Both the position numbers and the translations under genes were made by a program. 64,000 nt of DNA from Flavobacteriaceae bacterium (GTDB lineage Bacteria; Bacteroidota; Bacteroidia; Flavobacteriales; Flavobacteriaceae), in contig JAUXPJ010000014.1 of NCBI GenBank assembly GCA_030683815.1, forward strand, positions 186,001-250,000, read 5' to 3'. The notes under the pieces are model-generated. The model was not told the origin of the DNA. It did no database searches and saw only the letters and a program-made list of their open reading frames with translations. This document shows positions 8,510 to 17,548 of the stretch, one piece after another (positions within the stretch are counted from its first letter, which is position 1; the number at the start of each line of letters is the position of its first letter).

Positions 8510-10906
8510 TTAATTACGTAAAGGTTTCCCTGTTTTTAACATATGTTCAATACGCTCTAAGGTCTTTCTTTCGGTGAATAAAGACATAATGGCTTCGCGT
8601 TCTAGATCTAATAAATATTGTTCAGAAACATAGGTTGGCTCGGATAAATCTCCGCCAGCCATAATATATCCTAATTTATTTGCGATTTTTTTATCGTGTT
8701 CTGAAGCAAATTTTCCTTTCTCTAAACTATCGGTTCCCACCATAAACATTCCCAATGCCTGTTGGCCATAAACCAATGCTTTTTTAGGAACCGGTTGTGT
8801 GTAACCATCTTCTAACATTTGAATAGCATGACGTTTAGCAGTTGCCAATTGAAGCTCTTTACCTACAACAACAATATCTTTATGATGTTGGAAAAATCCT
8901 AAATCAAATGCTTCATGTGCTGAAGTAGCTACTTTGGCAGTTGCTACGTTGATAAAATAATCGCGCAGTTTATTGAGTTTAACGTCATCTTTTAATAAGC
9001 CCTCAGAAGCTCTTAAAGCCATTTCTTTTGAGCCCGCTCCGCCCGGAATAATTCCAACTCCAAATTCTACCAATCCGATATAAGTTTCTGCCGCAGCAAC
9101 TACTTTATCGGCGTGCATACTCATTTCACAAGCACCGCCAAAGGTAAATCCGTGAGGAGCTGCAATTGTTGGAATGGAAGAATAACGCAAACGCATTACG
9201 GTATCTTGGAAATATTTTACGCTAAAGTTTAATTCATCGTATTCTTGTTCAACAGCCATCATAAAAGCCATCGCTAAATTGGCTCCAACTGAGAAATTTG
9301 GACCTTGATTTCCTAAAATAACTGCTTCATATTCGGTTTCTGCCAAATCAATTCCTTTGTTGATAGCTTGCAACACGCCGCCTCCCAACGTATTCATTTT
9401 AGATTGAAATTCTACATTTAAAACACCATCGCCTAAATGTTGAATAGAAGCATCATTATTTTTCCAGATGGTTTTTGCTTCGCGGATATTGTCTAAAATG
9501 ATGAAACTATCTTGTCCCGGAATTTTAATTTGTGTTTTTGATGGGATATCATAATAATAATTGGCGCCATTTTTTACCGTATAAAATGAAGTATTTCCGG
9601 TGGATAACATTTCGCTTACCCAAGTATTTGGAGTATAACCTTCGGCTTTCATCATTTCAATTCCTTTTTCAATTCCGATGGAATCCCAAATTTGGAATGG
9701 TCCGTGTTCCCAACCAAATCCTGCTTTCATAGCATCATCAATACGATATAATTCATCAGAAATTTCCGGAATTCTATTGGTAACATATTGGAACATGGAT
9801 GACAATGTCTTGCGGTAAAAATCACCTGCTTTATCTTTTCCTTTTACTAAAACTTTAAAACGATCAATCACTTTCTCAATCGTTTTCGTAGATTCTAAAG
9901 TAGAAAAGCTAACTTTTTTTGATGGACGATATTCTAAAGTGTTTAAATCTAACACTAAAATATCCTTGCTGTCTTTTGCTTTTTTGAAAAATCCTTGTCC
10001 GGTTTTACTTCCCAACAAATTATTATCCATCATTGTTTGTACAAAATCAGGAATTTTAAAGCTATCATGCATTTCATCATTTTTGGCATTGTTGTAAACA
10101 CCATTAGAAGTGTGCACCAAAGTGTCCAATCCAACTACATCTACCGTGCGGAAAGTAGCAGATTTTGGTCTTCCAATTACCGGTCCGCTAAGTTTATCAA
10201 CTTCTTCAACACTTAATCCTAAATCTTTTACGATATGGAAAAGACTCATAATTCCGAAAATACCGATTCTATTACCGATAAATGCCGGTGTATCTTTTGC
10301 TAAAACCGAAGTTTTTCCCAAGAATTTTGTGCCATACATCATTAAGAAATCAGTTACTTCCTGTTTGCAATTAGATCCCGGAACAACTTCAAATAATTTT
10401 AAATATCGAGGCGGATTGAAAAAGTGGGTAACTGCAAAATGTTTTTGAAAATCTTCACTTCTTCCTTCATTCATAAATTGAATAGGAATTCCAGAAGTGT
10501 TAGAAGTTATTAAAGTACCGGGTTTGCGGTATTTTTCAATATTTTCAAAAACTTGTTTTTTGATGTCTAAACGTTCAACAACAACTTCAATGATCCAATC
10601 AACGTCTTTTATTTTTGGTAAATCATCATCTAAATTACCGGTAGAAATTCTAGAGGCAAATTTTTGATCATAAATAGGTGATGGCTTAGATTTTAACGAA
10701 GTCGTTAAACTTTCGTCGACCAATCTGTTTCGAACAGCTTTGCTTTCGAGTGTAAGGCCTTTAGCTTTTTCAGCATCATTCAATGCTCTTGGAATGATGT
10801 CTAAAAGTAAAACCTCTACCCCAATATTGGCAAAGTGACAAGCAATTCCAGACCCCATAATTCCGGATCCAATAATCGCTACTTTTTTTATTCTCCTTTT
10901 TTCCAT
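8510..10906 (-). CDS. fadB: 3-hydroxyacyl-CoA dehydrogenase / enoyl-CoA hydratase fusion
   Basis: This 798-residue bifunctional enzyme carries out the hydration and NAD-dependent oxidation steps of beta-oxidation. The order is dehydrogenase first: a Rossmann motif GSGIMGSGIA begins at about residue 13, and the HCDH domains run to about residue 410. The crotonase/enoyl-CoA hydratase domain follows, with FTFGGACEMSMHADKVV and GLVEFGVGIIPGGAGS. This is the reverse of E. coli FadB and is the type common in Bacteroidota. It begins 19 bp after the MarR stop codon, so both are probably cotranscribed. Confidence 0.95.
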   Translation of the reverse strand: MEKRRIKKVAIIGSGIMGSGIACHFANIGVEVLLLDIIPRALNDAEKAKGLTLESKAVRNRLVDESLTTSLKSKPSPIYDQKFASRISTGNLDDDLPKIKDVDWIIEVVVERLDIKKQVFENIEKYRKPGTLITSNTSGIPIQFMNEGRSEDFQKHFAVTHFFNPPRYLKLFEVVPGSNCKQEVTDFLMMYGTKFLGKTSVLAKDTPAFIGNRIGIFGIMSLFHIVKDLGLSVEEVDKLSGPVIGRPKSATFRTVDVVGLDTLVHTSNGVYNNAKNDEMHDSFKIPDFVQTMMDNNLLGSKTGQGFFKKAKDSKDILVLDLNTLEYRPSKKVSFSTLESTKTIEKVIDRFKVLVKGKDKAGDFYRKTLSSMFQYVTNRIPEISDELYRIDDAMKAGFGWEHGPFQIWDSIGIEKGIEMMKAEGYTPNTWVSEMLSTGNTSFYTVKNGANYYYDIPSKTQIKIPGQDSFIILDNIREAKTIWKNNDASIQHLGDGVLNVEFQSKMNTLGGGVLQAINKGIDLAETEYEAVILGNQGPNFSVGANLAMAFMMAVEQEYDELNFSVKYFQDTVMRLRYSSIPTIAAPHGFTFGGACEMSMHADKVVAAAETYIGLVEFGVGIIPGGAGSKEMALRASEGLLKDDVKLNKLRDYFINVATAKVATSAHEAFDLGFFQHHKDIVVVGKELQLATAKRHAIQMLEDGYTQPVPKKALVYGQQALGMFMVGTDSLEKGKFASEHDKKIANKLGYIMAGGDLSEPTYVSEQYLLDLEREAIMSLFTERKTLERIEHMLKTGKPLRN

Positions 10907-10925
10907 ATAGTGTTGTTGAGTTTAT

Positions 10926-11369
10926 TTAACTATTAAAGATTTGTTTTTTTTCTATTAGATTCATGATGACTTCAATTACTTCAAAAAAATGTTTGATTTT
11001 TTCTTCAGCAATATTTTGTCTGATGACTTCATTAAATCGTTTTACGGTTGCCTTGGAATCATTGCGTTTTTCTTTACCAAAATCAGTCAACTTAATCAGA
11101 ACTCCTCTTTTATCATTCGGATTGGGCTCTCTGTAAATGACTCCTTTTTCTTCCATACTTTTTAAAATTCGAGATAAACTGGTTGCTTCCATGCCCATTA
11201 AAGGGCCTAATGAAGTGGATGGAGTACCGTTTTCGTAATCAATACTTAATAAAACAAAGGCGGTCGCCATTGTGCTATCGTGTTTAGCAGCTTGTTCATT
11301 ATACATTTTTGCAACAGCTTGCCAAGTGGCTCTAAGAGCATGATCAATTGTAATTTCCTTTTTTTGCAT
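10926..11369 (-). CDS. MarR-family transcriptional regulator of the beta-oxidation operon
   Basis: This protein of about 147 residues has the winged-helix layout of MarR: recognition helix region LMGMEATSLSRILKSMEEKG followed by the wing PNDKRGVLIKLT. The ATG at 11369 (MQKKEITID) is preferred over the upstream TTG at 11375 because that TTG lies inside the -7 box TATATTTG (11373-11380). It is the first gene before fadB, fadA and acyl-CoA dehydrogenase. With a perfect 18-bp palindrome at its promoter, it is a likely autorepressor that senses an acyl-CoA or fatty acid; the ligand is inferred only from context. Confidence 0.88.
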   Translation of the reverse strand: MQKKEITIDHALRATWQAVAKMYNEQAAKHDSTMATAFVLLSIDYENGTPSTSLGPLMGMEATSLSRILKSMEEKGVIYREPNPNDKRGVLIKLTDFGKEKRNDSKATVKRFNEVIRQNIAEEKIKHFFEVIEVIMNLIEKKQIFNS

Positions 11370-11372
11370 ACA

Positions 11373-11380
11373 CAAATATA
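11373..11380 (-). promoter_or_regulatory. -7 box of the marR-fad operon
   Basis: CAAATATA reads TATATTTG on the minus strand, an exact TAnnTTTG match. Only three bases separate it from the ATG at 11369, so the transcript would start at or within the start codon. Confidence 0.6.
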
Positions 11381-11388
11381 AAAAAATA

Positions 11389-11406
11389 TATTATGCATGC
11401 ATAATA
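11389..11406. promoter_or_regulatory. Perfect 18-bp palindrome, probable MarR operator
   Basis: TATTATGCATGCATAATA is a perfect inverted repeat lying between the divergent marR operon and ABC-exporter genes, 9 bp upstream of the marR -7 box. MarR dimers typically bind such 16-20 bp palindromes overlapping their own promoter. Repression of the beta-oxidation operon is inferred. Confidence 0.65.
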
Positions 11407-11439
11407 AAATTAATAAATTCATCATTAATATTAAATCGT

Positions 11440-11447
11440 TATTTTTG
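11440..11447 (+). promoter_or_regulatory. -7 box upstream of the ABC exporter
   Basis: TATTTTTG matches TAnnTTTG and lies 49 bases upstream of the ABC ATPase ATG, so the transcript would have a leader of about 45 bases. Confidence 0.45.
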
Positions 11448-11496
11448 TTCTTAATTTACCCCTATAAATTCGTATTATTAATAAAAAAAGAGTTAA

Positions 11497-12423
11497 ATGA
11501 GTCCTATTTTAACAGTAAACAATGTAGATAAATCTTTCGGTAACTTTAAGGCACTCAATAAAGTATCATTAGAAGTTGAGAAAGGAACCATTTTCGGATT
11601 GTTGGGTCCCAATGGTGCCGGAAAAACAACTCTCATTCGCATTATTAATCAAATTACTTTACCGGATGCGGGTGAAATTTATTTTGATGGGAAGAAATTA
11701 CATCCCAATGATGTGTATCAATTAGGTTATCTTCCAGAAGAACGTGGGTTATACAAATCGATGAAAGTTGGTGAGCAAGCCATGTATTTAGCACAGTTAA
11801 AAGGCTTATCAAAACAAGAAGCTTTAAAGCGATTAAAATTTTGGATGGAAAAATTTGAAATTGAAAGTTGGTGGAATAAAAAAGTGGAAGAACTTTCTAA
11901 AGGAATGGCACAAAAATTACAATTTATTGTAACCGTTCTTCATCAACCAAAATTATTAATACTGGATGAACCTTTTAGTGGTTTTGACCCGATAAATGCC
12001 AATCTTATTAAAGATGAAATTTTGAAGTTGAAAGAAGATGGAACTACCATTATATTTTCTACACATCGAATGGAATCGGTTGAAGAGTTGTGTGATTATA
12101 TTGCACTGATTGATAAATCGAATTTGATTTTAGAAGGAAATGTGAATGATATCAAGAAAAAATACAAATCAAATTTATTTGAAGTTGGATTGCAAACAGA
12201 TCATCATGATATGATTTTTAAGCAATTATCAGCACAGTTTGAAGTGAATTATTCTCAATTTAAATCGATTCATAATGATTTAAAAATGACGATTAAGTTA
12301 CCCGAAAATCTATCGCAAAATGAATTAATTACGCTGCTTACCCAAAAAGCAACCGTAAATCATTTTATAGAAGTGGTTCCAACAGTCAATGAAATTTTTA
12401 TTAAAGCAGTTCAAGAAAATTAA
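11497..12423 (+). CDS. ABC transporter ATP-binding protein (NatA-like)
   Basis: This 308-residue ATPase powers an ABC-2 type exporter at the inner membrane. The Walker A motif GPNGAGKTT, signature LSKGMAQKLQF, Walker B LLILDEP and switch histidine region FSTHRM are all present. A C-terminal domain of about 80 residues (DUF4162-like) follows the nucleotide-binding domain, as in NatA-type ATPases. The permease partner is the gene at 12625 after a 201-bp gap. Sodium efflux is the role of B. subtilis NatAB; the substrate here is unknown. Confidence 0.9.
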   Translation: MSPILTVNNVDKSFGNFKALNKVSLEVEKGTIFGLLGPNGAGKTTLIRIINQITLPDAGEIYFDGKKLHPNDVYQLGYLPEERGLYKSMKVGEQAMYLAQLKGLSKQEALKRLKFWMEKFEIESWWNKKVEELSKGMAQKLQFIVTVLHQPKLLILDEPFSGFDPINANLIKDEILKLKEDGTTIIFSTHRMESVEELCDYIALIDKSNLILEGNVNDIKKKYKSNLFEVGLQTDHHDMIFKQLSAQFEVNYSQFKSIHNDLKMTIKLPENLSQNELITLLTQKATVNHFIEVVPTVNEIFIKAVQEN

Positions 12424-12474
12424 TATGAAATCGCCATGTTTGCAAAAAAACAATTGCAAAGCAATTACTGAATA

Positions 12475-12569
12475 CTGAAACAAATAAAATATAGTGAAGT
12501 AAACTTTGATGAAAATATTTTAATCAAATTGGCGAAACGTTAGTTCGTGAATACCAAAAAGAAAAATAA
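12475..12569 (+). pseudogene. Possible frameshifted remnant between exporter genes
   Basis: The 201-bp gap between the ABC ATPase and permease genes carries two short frames that join across a one-base shift. The first reads LKQIKYSEVNFDENILIK, and the second reads IGETLVREYQKEK and then stops at 12569. Together they resemble the C-terminus of a protein, but no family is recognised and no start is intact. It could equally be chance in AT-rich DNA. Confidence 0.2.
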
Positions 12570-12624
12570 ATAACGAATGAACAATTCCATATGACAAATG
12601 AAAAACAAATAAAATATTCACATT

Positions 12625-13935
12625 ATGAATAAGTTAGCATTAATTATCCGACGCGAGTTTTTAGCGAAAGTCAGAAACAAAACCTTTATAATCATGACTT
12701 TTTTAAGTCCGTTATTGATAATAGGTTTTACAGCATTGATTGTTTTTTTAGGAAAAATGAACAATGATAAAGCAAAAATTATTGCTTATGTTGACGAATC
12801 TCAGTTGTTTGTTTCACAAGATTTTGAACCAAGTGAAGATGTAACATTTATAGATTTTACCGGATTTAACCTTGATTCAGCTAAAGTTGAAGCTGCAAAA
12901 AATTATATTTATGGATTATTATACATTCCTAAAAAAGACAGTTTAAATCAAATTGCACAAGATTTACAATTTTTTTCCAATGAATCACCCAATAGTTCCA
13001 TTGTTAGAAATATAGAACGTAGAGTTGAAAACCGTTTAGGAATCATTAAACTGAATGAAATGGGAATTGCTTCTGATCAAATTGAACAAGCTAAATTTAA
13101 AGCAGACCTAAAATTGAGCAATTTTACAGGAGAAGCTCGCTCCAAATTTGTCAATGAAATGAAAGCGATTGTTGGTTCAATTGCGGGTTATTTTATCATG
13201 TTATTTATCATTATATATGGCACAATGGTGATGAGAAGTGTTATTGAAGAAAAAACCAGTAGAATAGTTGAAGTAATTATATCCTCTGTAAAACCATTTC
13301 AGTTGATGATGGGAAAAGTTTTAGGAACTGCCTTGGCAGGAATACTTCAGTTCCTAATCTGGGTAGCTGTAATTACCGGAATATTTTTCTTTTTGATTGC
13401 TTTTTTTGATGTTAATTTAGCAGAAAATCAAACAAAACTAACGACAGATCAAATGGCGATGATGACCAACTCATCAGATCAAGTTCAGTTAGTAATGATG
13501 GAATTTATGAATTTACCATTATTATCAATTTTATTATTGTACCTCTTTTATTTCCTCGGTGGATTTTTATTGTATAGCGCCATGTACGCAGCAATTGGAG
13601 CTGCAGTTGATAATGAAACGGATACGCAACAGTTTATGATGCCTGTTGTAATGCCTTTGATATTAGGTATTTATGTCGGATTTGCAACGGTGTTAAATGA
13701 TCCGCATGGTCCTGTTTCAGTAGTGTTTTCTCATATTCCGTTTACTTCACCAATTGTAATGTTAATGCGAATTCCGTTTGGAGTTCCTTGGTGGGAAATT
13801 ATCGTTTCAATGAGTATATTAATTTTATCCTTTATCTTTATGATATGGTTTGCATCGAAAATTTACCGAATCGGAATATTGATGTACGGGAAAAAACCTA
13901 CTTATAAAGATTTATATAAATGGTTGAAATATTGA
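12625..13935 (+). CDS. ABC-2 type transporter permease (NatB-like)
   Basis: This 436-residue membrane protein has one N-terminal transmembrane segment (FLSPLLIIGFTALIVFL), a large extracytoplasmic domain of about 150 residues, and five further hydrophobic segments from about residue 185 on. The conserved ABC-2 motif VIEEKTSRIVEVIISSVKP lies after the second segment. This is the NatB arrangement. It pairs with the ATPase at 11497. The substrate is unknown; sodium or small organic compounds are possible. Confidence 0.88.
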   Translation: MNKLALIIRREFLAKVRNKTFIIMTFLSPLLIIGFTALIVFLGKMNNDKAKIIAYVDESQLFVSQDFEPSEDVTFIDFTGFNLDSAKVEAAKNYIYGLLYIPKKDSLNQIAQDLQFFSNESPNSSIVRNIERRVENRLGIIKLNEMGIASDQIEQAKFKADLKLSNFTGEARSKFVNEMKAIVGSIAGYFIMLFIIIYGTMVMRSVIEEKTSRIVEVIISSVKPFQLMMGKVLGTALAGILQFLIWVAVITGIFFFLIAFFDVNLAENQTKLTTDQMAMMTNSSDQVQLVMMEFMNLPLLSILLLYLFYFLGGFLLYSAMYAAIGAAVDNETDTQQFMMPVVMPLILGIYVGFATVLNDPHGPVSVVFSHIPFTSPIVMLMRIPFGVPWWEIIVSMSILILSFIFMIWFASKIYRIGILMYGKKPTYKDLYKWLKY

Positions 13936-13947
13936 TTTCTGGTAACA

Positions 13948-13975
13948 GGTATCAGGTATCGAGTATCAAGTATGT
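13948..13975. repeat. Heptamer tandem repeat (AGGTATC-like, 4 copies)
   Basis: Four 7-bp units, AGGTATC AGGTATC GAGTATC AAGTATG, lie directly after the permease gene in a 108-bp gap. The rest of that gap is AT-rich with recurring ACTTTA motifs and no promoter I can call with confidence. Confidence 0.7.
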
Positions 13976-14043
13976 GAATTCTGACAACATTTCAACATTA
14001 TTACTTTACAACTTTATAAACTTTAAACTTTTAACAAAAGAAT

Positions 14044-15207
14044 ATGTCCAAAATATTAATAATTGAAGACGAACAATCTATCAGAAGAGTATTGAAGAAA
14101 ATTATATCTGAAGAAAATAAAACCTATGAAGTTGATGAAGCTGAAGATGGATTGGAGGGTTTGGATATGATTCAGAATATAGATTATGATTTAATTCTGT
14201 GTGACATTAAAATGCCAAAAATTGATGGTGTTGAGGTCTTAGAGAAAGTTAGAAAAACAAAACCTGAAATTCCGGTGGTTATGATTTCCGGTCATGGTGA
14301 TTTAGATATGGCTGTTAAAACGATGAGAATGGGTGCTTTTGATTATATCTCAAAACCACCCGATTTAAATCGCTTGTTAAATACCGTTCGCAATGCTTTA
14401 GATCGCAAAGAATTAGTAGTTGAAAATAAAAATCTGAAGAAAAAAATCAGTCAAAAATATGAAATGATTGGTGAAAGCAAGGCGATTCAACACATCAAAA
14501 ATTTGATTGAGAAAGTTTCTCCAACTGATGCTCGTGTTTTAATAGTTGGTTCAAACGGAACGGGAAAAGAACTTGTTGCGCATTGGATTCATGAAAAAAG
14601 CGAACGCGCTAAATATCCAATGATAGAAGTGAATTGCGCTGCAATTCCGTCAGAATTGATTGAAAGTGAGTTGTTTGGCCATGTAAAAGGTTCGTTTACC
14701 AGCGCTAATAGAGATCGAGCAGGAAAGTTTGAAGCAGCCAATGGCGGAACTATTTTTCTCGATGAAATTGGCGATATGAGTCTTTCGGCTCAGGCAAAAG
14801 TGCTGAGAGCGTTACAAGAAAATAAAATAACTCGTGTAGGTTGTGATAAAGACATTAAAGTTGATGTTAGAGTGATTGCAGCTACTAATAAAGATTTAAA
14901 AAACGAAATATCTGAAGGGAAGTTTAGAGAAGATTTATTTCACCGATTAGCCGTAATTATTATCGAAGTTCCAAAATTGAATGATAGAAGAGATGATATT
15001 CCCCTTTTGATAGAATATTTTGCTCGTAAAATTGCAGATGAACAAGGAATTGCAGTAAAAAAGTTCTCTTCTAACGCAGTAAAATTATTACAAGAATACG
15101 ATTGGACAGGAAATATTAGAGAACTGAGAAATGTAGTGGAACGTTTGATTATCCTTGGAAATGAAGAAATTACTGAGTCCGATGTAAAACTTTTTGCCAG
15201 TAAATAA
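14044..15207 (+). CDS. Sigma-54-dependent response regulator lacking a DNA-binding domain
   Basis: This 387-residue protein combines a receiver domain with an AAA+ sigma-54 activator domain. The receiver has acidic residues Glu8-Asp9, phospho-acceptor Asp54, Ser82 and Lys104. The AAA+ domain has Walker A GSNGTGKE (169-176) and Walker B GGTIFLDE. The loop that contacts sigma-54, normally GAFTGA, reads GSFTSA at 216-221. The protein ends about 10 residues after the AAA+ lid ([10 protein letters not shown]), with no room for the usual Fis-type helix-turn-helix. It resembles activators such as Helicobacter FlgR that act without DNA binding. No histidine kinase is adjacent. PPK2 follows after 22 bp. 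Confidence 0.92.
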   Translation: MSKILIIEDEQSIRRVLKKIISEENKTYEVDEAEDGLEGLDMIQNIDYDLILCDIKMPKIDGVEVLEKVRKTKPEIPVVMISGHGDLDMAVKTMRMGAFDYISKPPDLNRLLNTVRNALDRKELVVENKNLKKKISQKYEMIGESKAIQHIKNLIEKVSPTDARVLIVGSNGTGKELVAHWIHEKSERAKYPMIEVNCAAIPSELIESELFGHVKGSFTSANRDRAGKFEAANGGTIFLDEIGDMSLSAQAKVLRALQENKITRVGCDKDIKVDVRVIAATNKDLKNEISEGKFREDLFHRLAVIIIEVPKLNDRRDDIPLLIEYFARKIADEQGIAVKKFSSNAVKLLQEYDWTGNIRELRNVVERLIILGNEEITESDVKLFASK

Positions 15208-15229
15208 GATAATTTTTAGCATTTAATAA

Positions 15230-16078
15230 ATGAACAATTATCAAGTTAAAAACAATATAAAACTAAAGAATATAAGCACAATTGAGCTTGTTAAAGATGC
15301 TGGTAGACGGCTTAAAAAAGTGAGAAAAGAAATTGGTAAACTTCAAAATACAATGTATGCCGAGGCTAAATATTCAGTTTTAATTTGTTTACAAGGAATG
15401 GATACTTCCGGAAAAGACAGTCTTATTAAAGAGGTTTTTAAAGATGTAAATGCACAAGGAGTAGTTGTTCATAGTTTTAAAGGTCCAAGTGAAGATGAAT
15501 TAAAACACGATTATATTTGGCGTCATTATATTGCTTTACCTGAGCGCGGAAAAATTGGGGTTTTTAATAGAACTCATTATGAAAATGTATTAGTAACAAG
15601 GGTTCATCCAGCATATATTTTAGGCGAAAATATTCCGTCAATTAAAAGTTTAGATGATTTAAACGATGATTTTTACCATCAAAGAATGGAAGAAATCAAC
15701 AATTTTGAAAAACATATTGCCGATAATGGAACCATTATTTTAAAATTCTTTTTAAATCTATCTAAACAAGAGCAAAAAAATAGATTACTAAGAAGATTGG
15801 ATTTAAAGGAAAAGAATTGGAAATTTTCTCCCGGTGATTTAAAAGAACGAAAACTTTGGGATCAATATCAAGATTGTTATCAAGAGATACTTAATAGAAC
15901 ATCAAAAGAACACGCTCCGTGGTTTGTTGTTCCTGCCGATGATAAACCTACTGTTCGCTTAATTGTAGCCCAAATAATTTTAGAGAACTTGCGAAAATAT
16001 AATTTTAAAGAACCTGAATTACCTGAAAAATATAAGGCAGAAATTGAAAATTATAGAATTCAACTTCATAAAGAATAG
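15230..16078 (+). CDS. ppk2: Polyphosphate kinase 2 family protein
   Basis: This 282-residue protein belongs to the PPK2 family, which transfers phosphate between polyphosphate and nucleotides. The Walker A motif GMDTSGKDS lies near residue 62, the Walker B-like segment is GVFNRTHYENV, and the lid region contains LLRRLDLKEKNWKFSPGDLKER. Length is that of single-domain PPK2. Its position 22 bp after the sigma-54 response regulator suggests cotranscription and perhaps a starvation or stress link, which is inference. The subclass, acting on ADP/GDP or on AMP, cannot be fixed by eye. Confidence 0.9.
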   Translation: MNNYQVKNNIKLKNISTIELVKDAGRRLKKVRKEIGKLQNTMYAEAKYSVLICLQGMDTSGKDSLIKEVFKDVNAQGVVVHSFKGPSEDELKHDYIWRHYIALPERGKIGVFNRTHYENVLVTRVHPAYILGENIPSIKSLDDLNDDFYHQRMEEINNFEKHIADNGTIILKFFLNLSKQEQKNRLLRRLDLKEKNWKFSPGDLKERKLWDQYQDCYQEILNRTSKEHAPWFVVPADDKPTVRLIVAQIILENLRKYNFKEPELPEKYKAEIENYRIQLHKE

Positions 16079-16152
16079 ATTTTATCGATTTGATATTTGT
16101 TAAACATCAAGTTAAAAAACCGTTCAATTTTAGAATCCTACTTTACAAATAG

Positions 16153-16160
16153 TATATTTG
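16153..16160 (+). promoter_or_regulatory. -7 box of the exonuclease gene
   Basis: TATATTTG is an exact TAnnTTTG match, 25 bases before the ATG at 16186, giving a leader of about 20 bases. Confidence 0.55.
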
Positions 16161-16185
16161 TTGTTTAATATTTATAACATTCATA

Positions 16186-17037
16186 ATGGAGTTAAAATTA
16201 GAGAAACCTATTATATTTTTTGATTTAGAAACAACGGGAATTGATATTGCAAGAGATCGAATTGTTGAAATTTCCATTTTAAAAATATTTCCAAACGGAA
16301 ATAAGGAAAGTAAAACTTGGTTGGTAAATCCGGAGATGGAAATCCCTGCATCATCCATTGCAATCCATGGAATTACCAACGAAAAAGTAGCCAATGAGCC
16401 TACTTTTAAAGAAATTGTACTAGATGTAAATACATTAATTGATGGTTGTGATTTTGCCGGTTTCAATTCCAACCGCTTCGATATTCCAATTTTAGCTGAG
16501 GAAATGTTGCGTTCAGATGTTGAATTTTCAATGGAAGGAAGAGTAGCCATTGATGTGCAAACAATTTTTCATAAGATGGAACAACGTACTTTAAGTGCGG
16601 CGTATAAATTTTATTGTGATAAATCATTAGAAAATGCCCATTCTGCAGAAGCTGATACGTTGGCAACTTATGAAATTTTATTGGGTCAGTTGGATAAATA
16701 CGATGAATTAGAAAATGATGTTAAGTTTTTAAGCGAATTTTCCTCGCATAGAGGTAGAGCCGATTTTGCCGGTTTCATTTTGTTTGATGATGAAGGCGAT
16801 GAAATATTTTCTTTCGGAAAACACAAAGGAAGAAAAGTGAAAGAAATTCTAGAATCTGAACAAGGTTATTATAGTTGGATTTTAAATGCAGATTTCCCTT
16901 TGTACACCAAACAAGTGCTGAAAAATATAAAATTGAGATTAAATCAAAAAGATACTCCTAAAAAAAAATCGATTAAAAGTGAACCTCCAACTGAGGATCA
17001 ATTAGAAGAACTAAGAAAAAAATTTAATAACAAATAA
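16186..17037 (+). CDS. DnaQ-like 3'-5' exonuclease
   Basis: This 283-residue protein has an N-terminal DEDD exonuclease domain: the ExoI motif FFDLETTGID, with its two acidic metal ligands, begins near residue 10, ExoII is GFNSNRFDIPIL, and ExoIII is AHSAEADTLATYE. This HxxxxxD form is the DEDDh type of the polymerase III epsilon subunit. A C-terminal segment (FSFGKHKGRKVKEI, then YYSWIL) matches the small domain of exodeoxyribonuclease X-like proteins. It is probably a DNA-repair or RNA-processing nuclease and not the replicative proofreader. The next gene starts 7 bp later. Confidence 0.88.
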   Translation: MELKLEKPIIFFDLETTGIDIARDRIVEISILKIFPNGNKESKTWLVNPEMEIPASSIAIHGITNEKVANEPTFKEIVLDVNTLIDGCDFAGFNSNRFDIPILAEEMLRSDVEFSMEGRVAIDVQTIFHKMEQRTLSAAYKFYCDKSLENAHSAEADTLATYEILLGQLDKYDELENDVKFLSEFSSHRGRADFAGFILFDDEGDEIFSFGKHKGRKVKEILESEQGYYSWILNADFPLYTKQVLKNIKLRLNQKDTPKKKSIKSEPPTEDQLEELRKKFNNK

Positions 17038-17044
17038 TAAAGAT

Positions 17045-17530
17045 ATGTATGTAGATTTTAGTGAATTGCCCAAAAATGCTAAGGTTTGGATTTTTCAATC
17101 AACCAGAAAATTTACTGATGATGAAATTTTGAAAATCAATGAACTTTTGATTTCATTTGTCGCAAATTGGAAAGATCATGGTAAAAATGTAACGGGGTCG
17201 TTTATAATTAAATATCAACAGTTTATTGTTATTGCATTAGATAATAATGAAAGAAATGTTCCTGGTTGTGTTACCGACGCCTCTATACGAGTATTAAGAG
17301 AAATTGAAGGTTTGTACCATGTTGATTTACTCAATAAATTCAATACAACTTACAGGGAAAATGGTTCCATAAACATAGTGAAATTAGCGGAGTTTCAAAA
17401 ATTGGTTAAAGAATCTAAAATAACCTCAGATACCATTGTATTTAATGGAATGGTTAGTTCTGTAAAAGATTTTGAATCGCTTTGGGAAGTTCCGGCAATA
17501 CAAAGTTGGCATCAGCGTTATTTTAATTAA
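17045..17530 (+). CDS. Conserved flavobacterial protein of unknown function (161 aa)
   Basis: This 161-residue soluble protein starts 7 bp after the exonuclease and is probably cotranscribed with it. Similar proteins in Bacteroidota are often labelled ABC transporter ATPase, but no Walker A, Walker B or signature motif is present here, so that label is not supported. Visible features are an N-terminal WIFQSTRKFTDDE, a central NVPGCVTDASIRVLREIEG, and a C-terminal tryptophan-containing stretch. There is no signal peptide or membrane segment. Function unknown. Confidence 0.85.
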   Translation: MYVDFSELPKNAKVWIFQSTRKFTDDEILKINELLISFVANWKDHGKNVTGSFIIKYQQFIVIALDNNERNVPGCVTDASIRVLREIEGLYHVDLLNKFNTTYRENGSINIVKLAEFQKLVKESKITSDTIVFNGMVSSVKDFESLWEVPAIQSWHQRYFN

Positions 17531-17548
17531 TCAATGATATTTTTTTGA

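Noticed and set aside
17045-17530. ABC transporter ATPase, the common label for this family
   Set aside because: No Walker A, Walker B or signature motif is present in the 161 residues.
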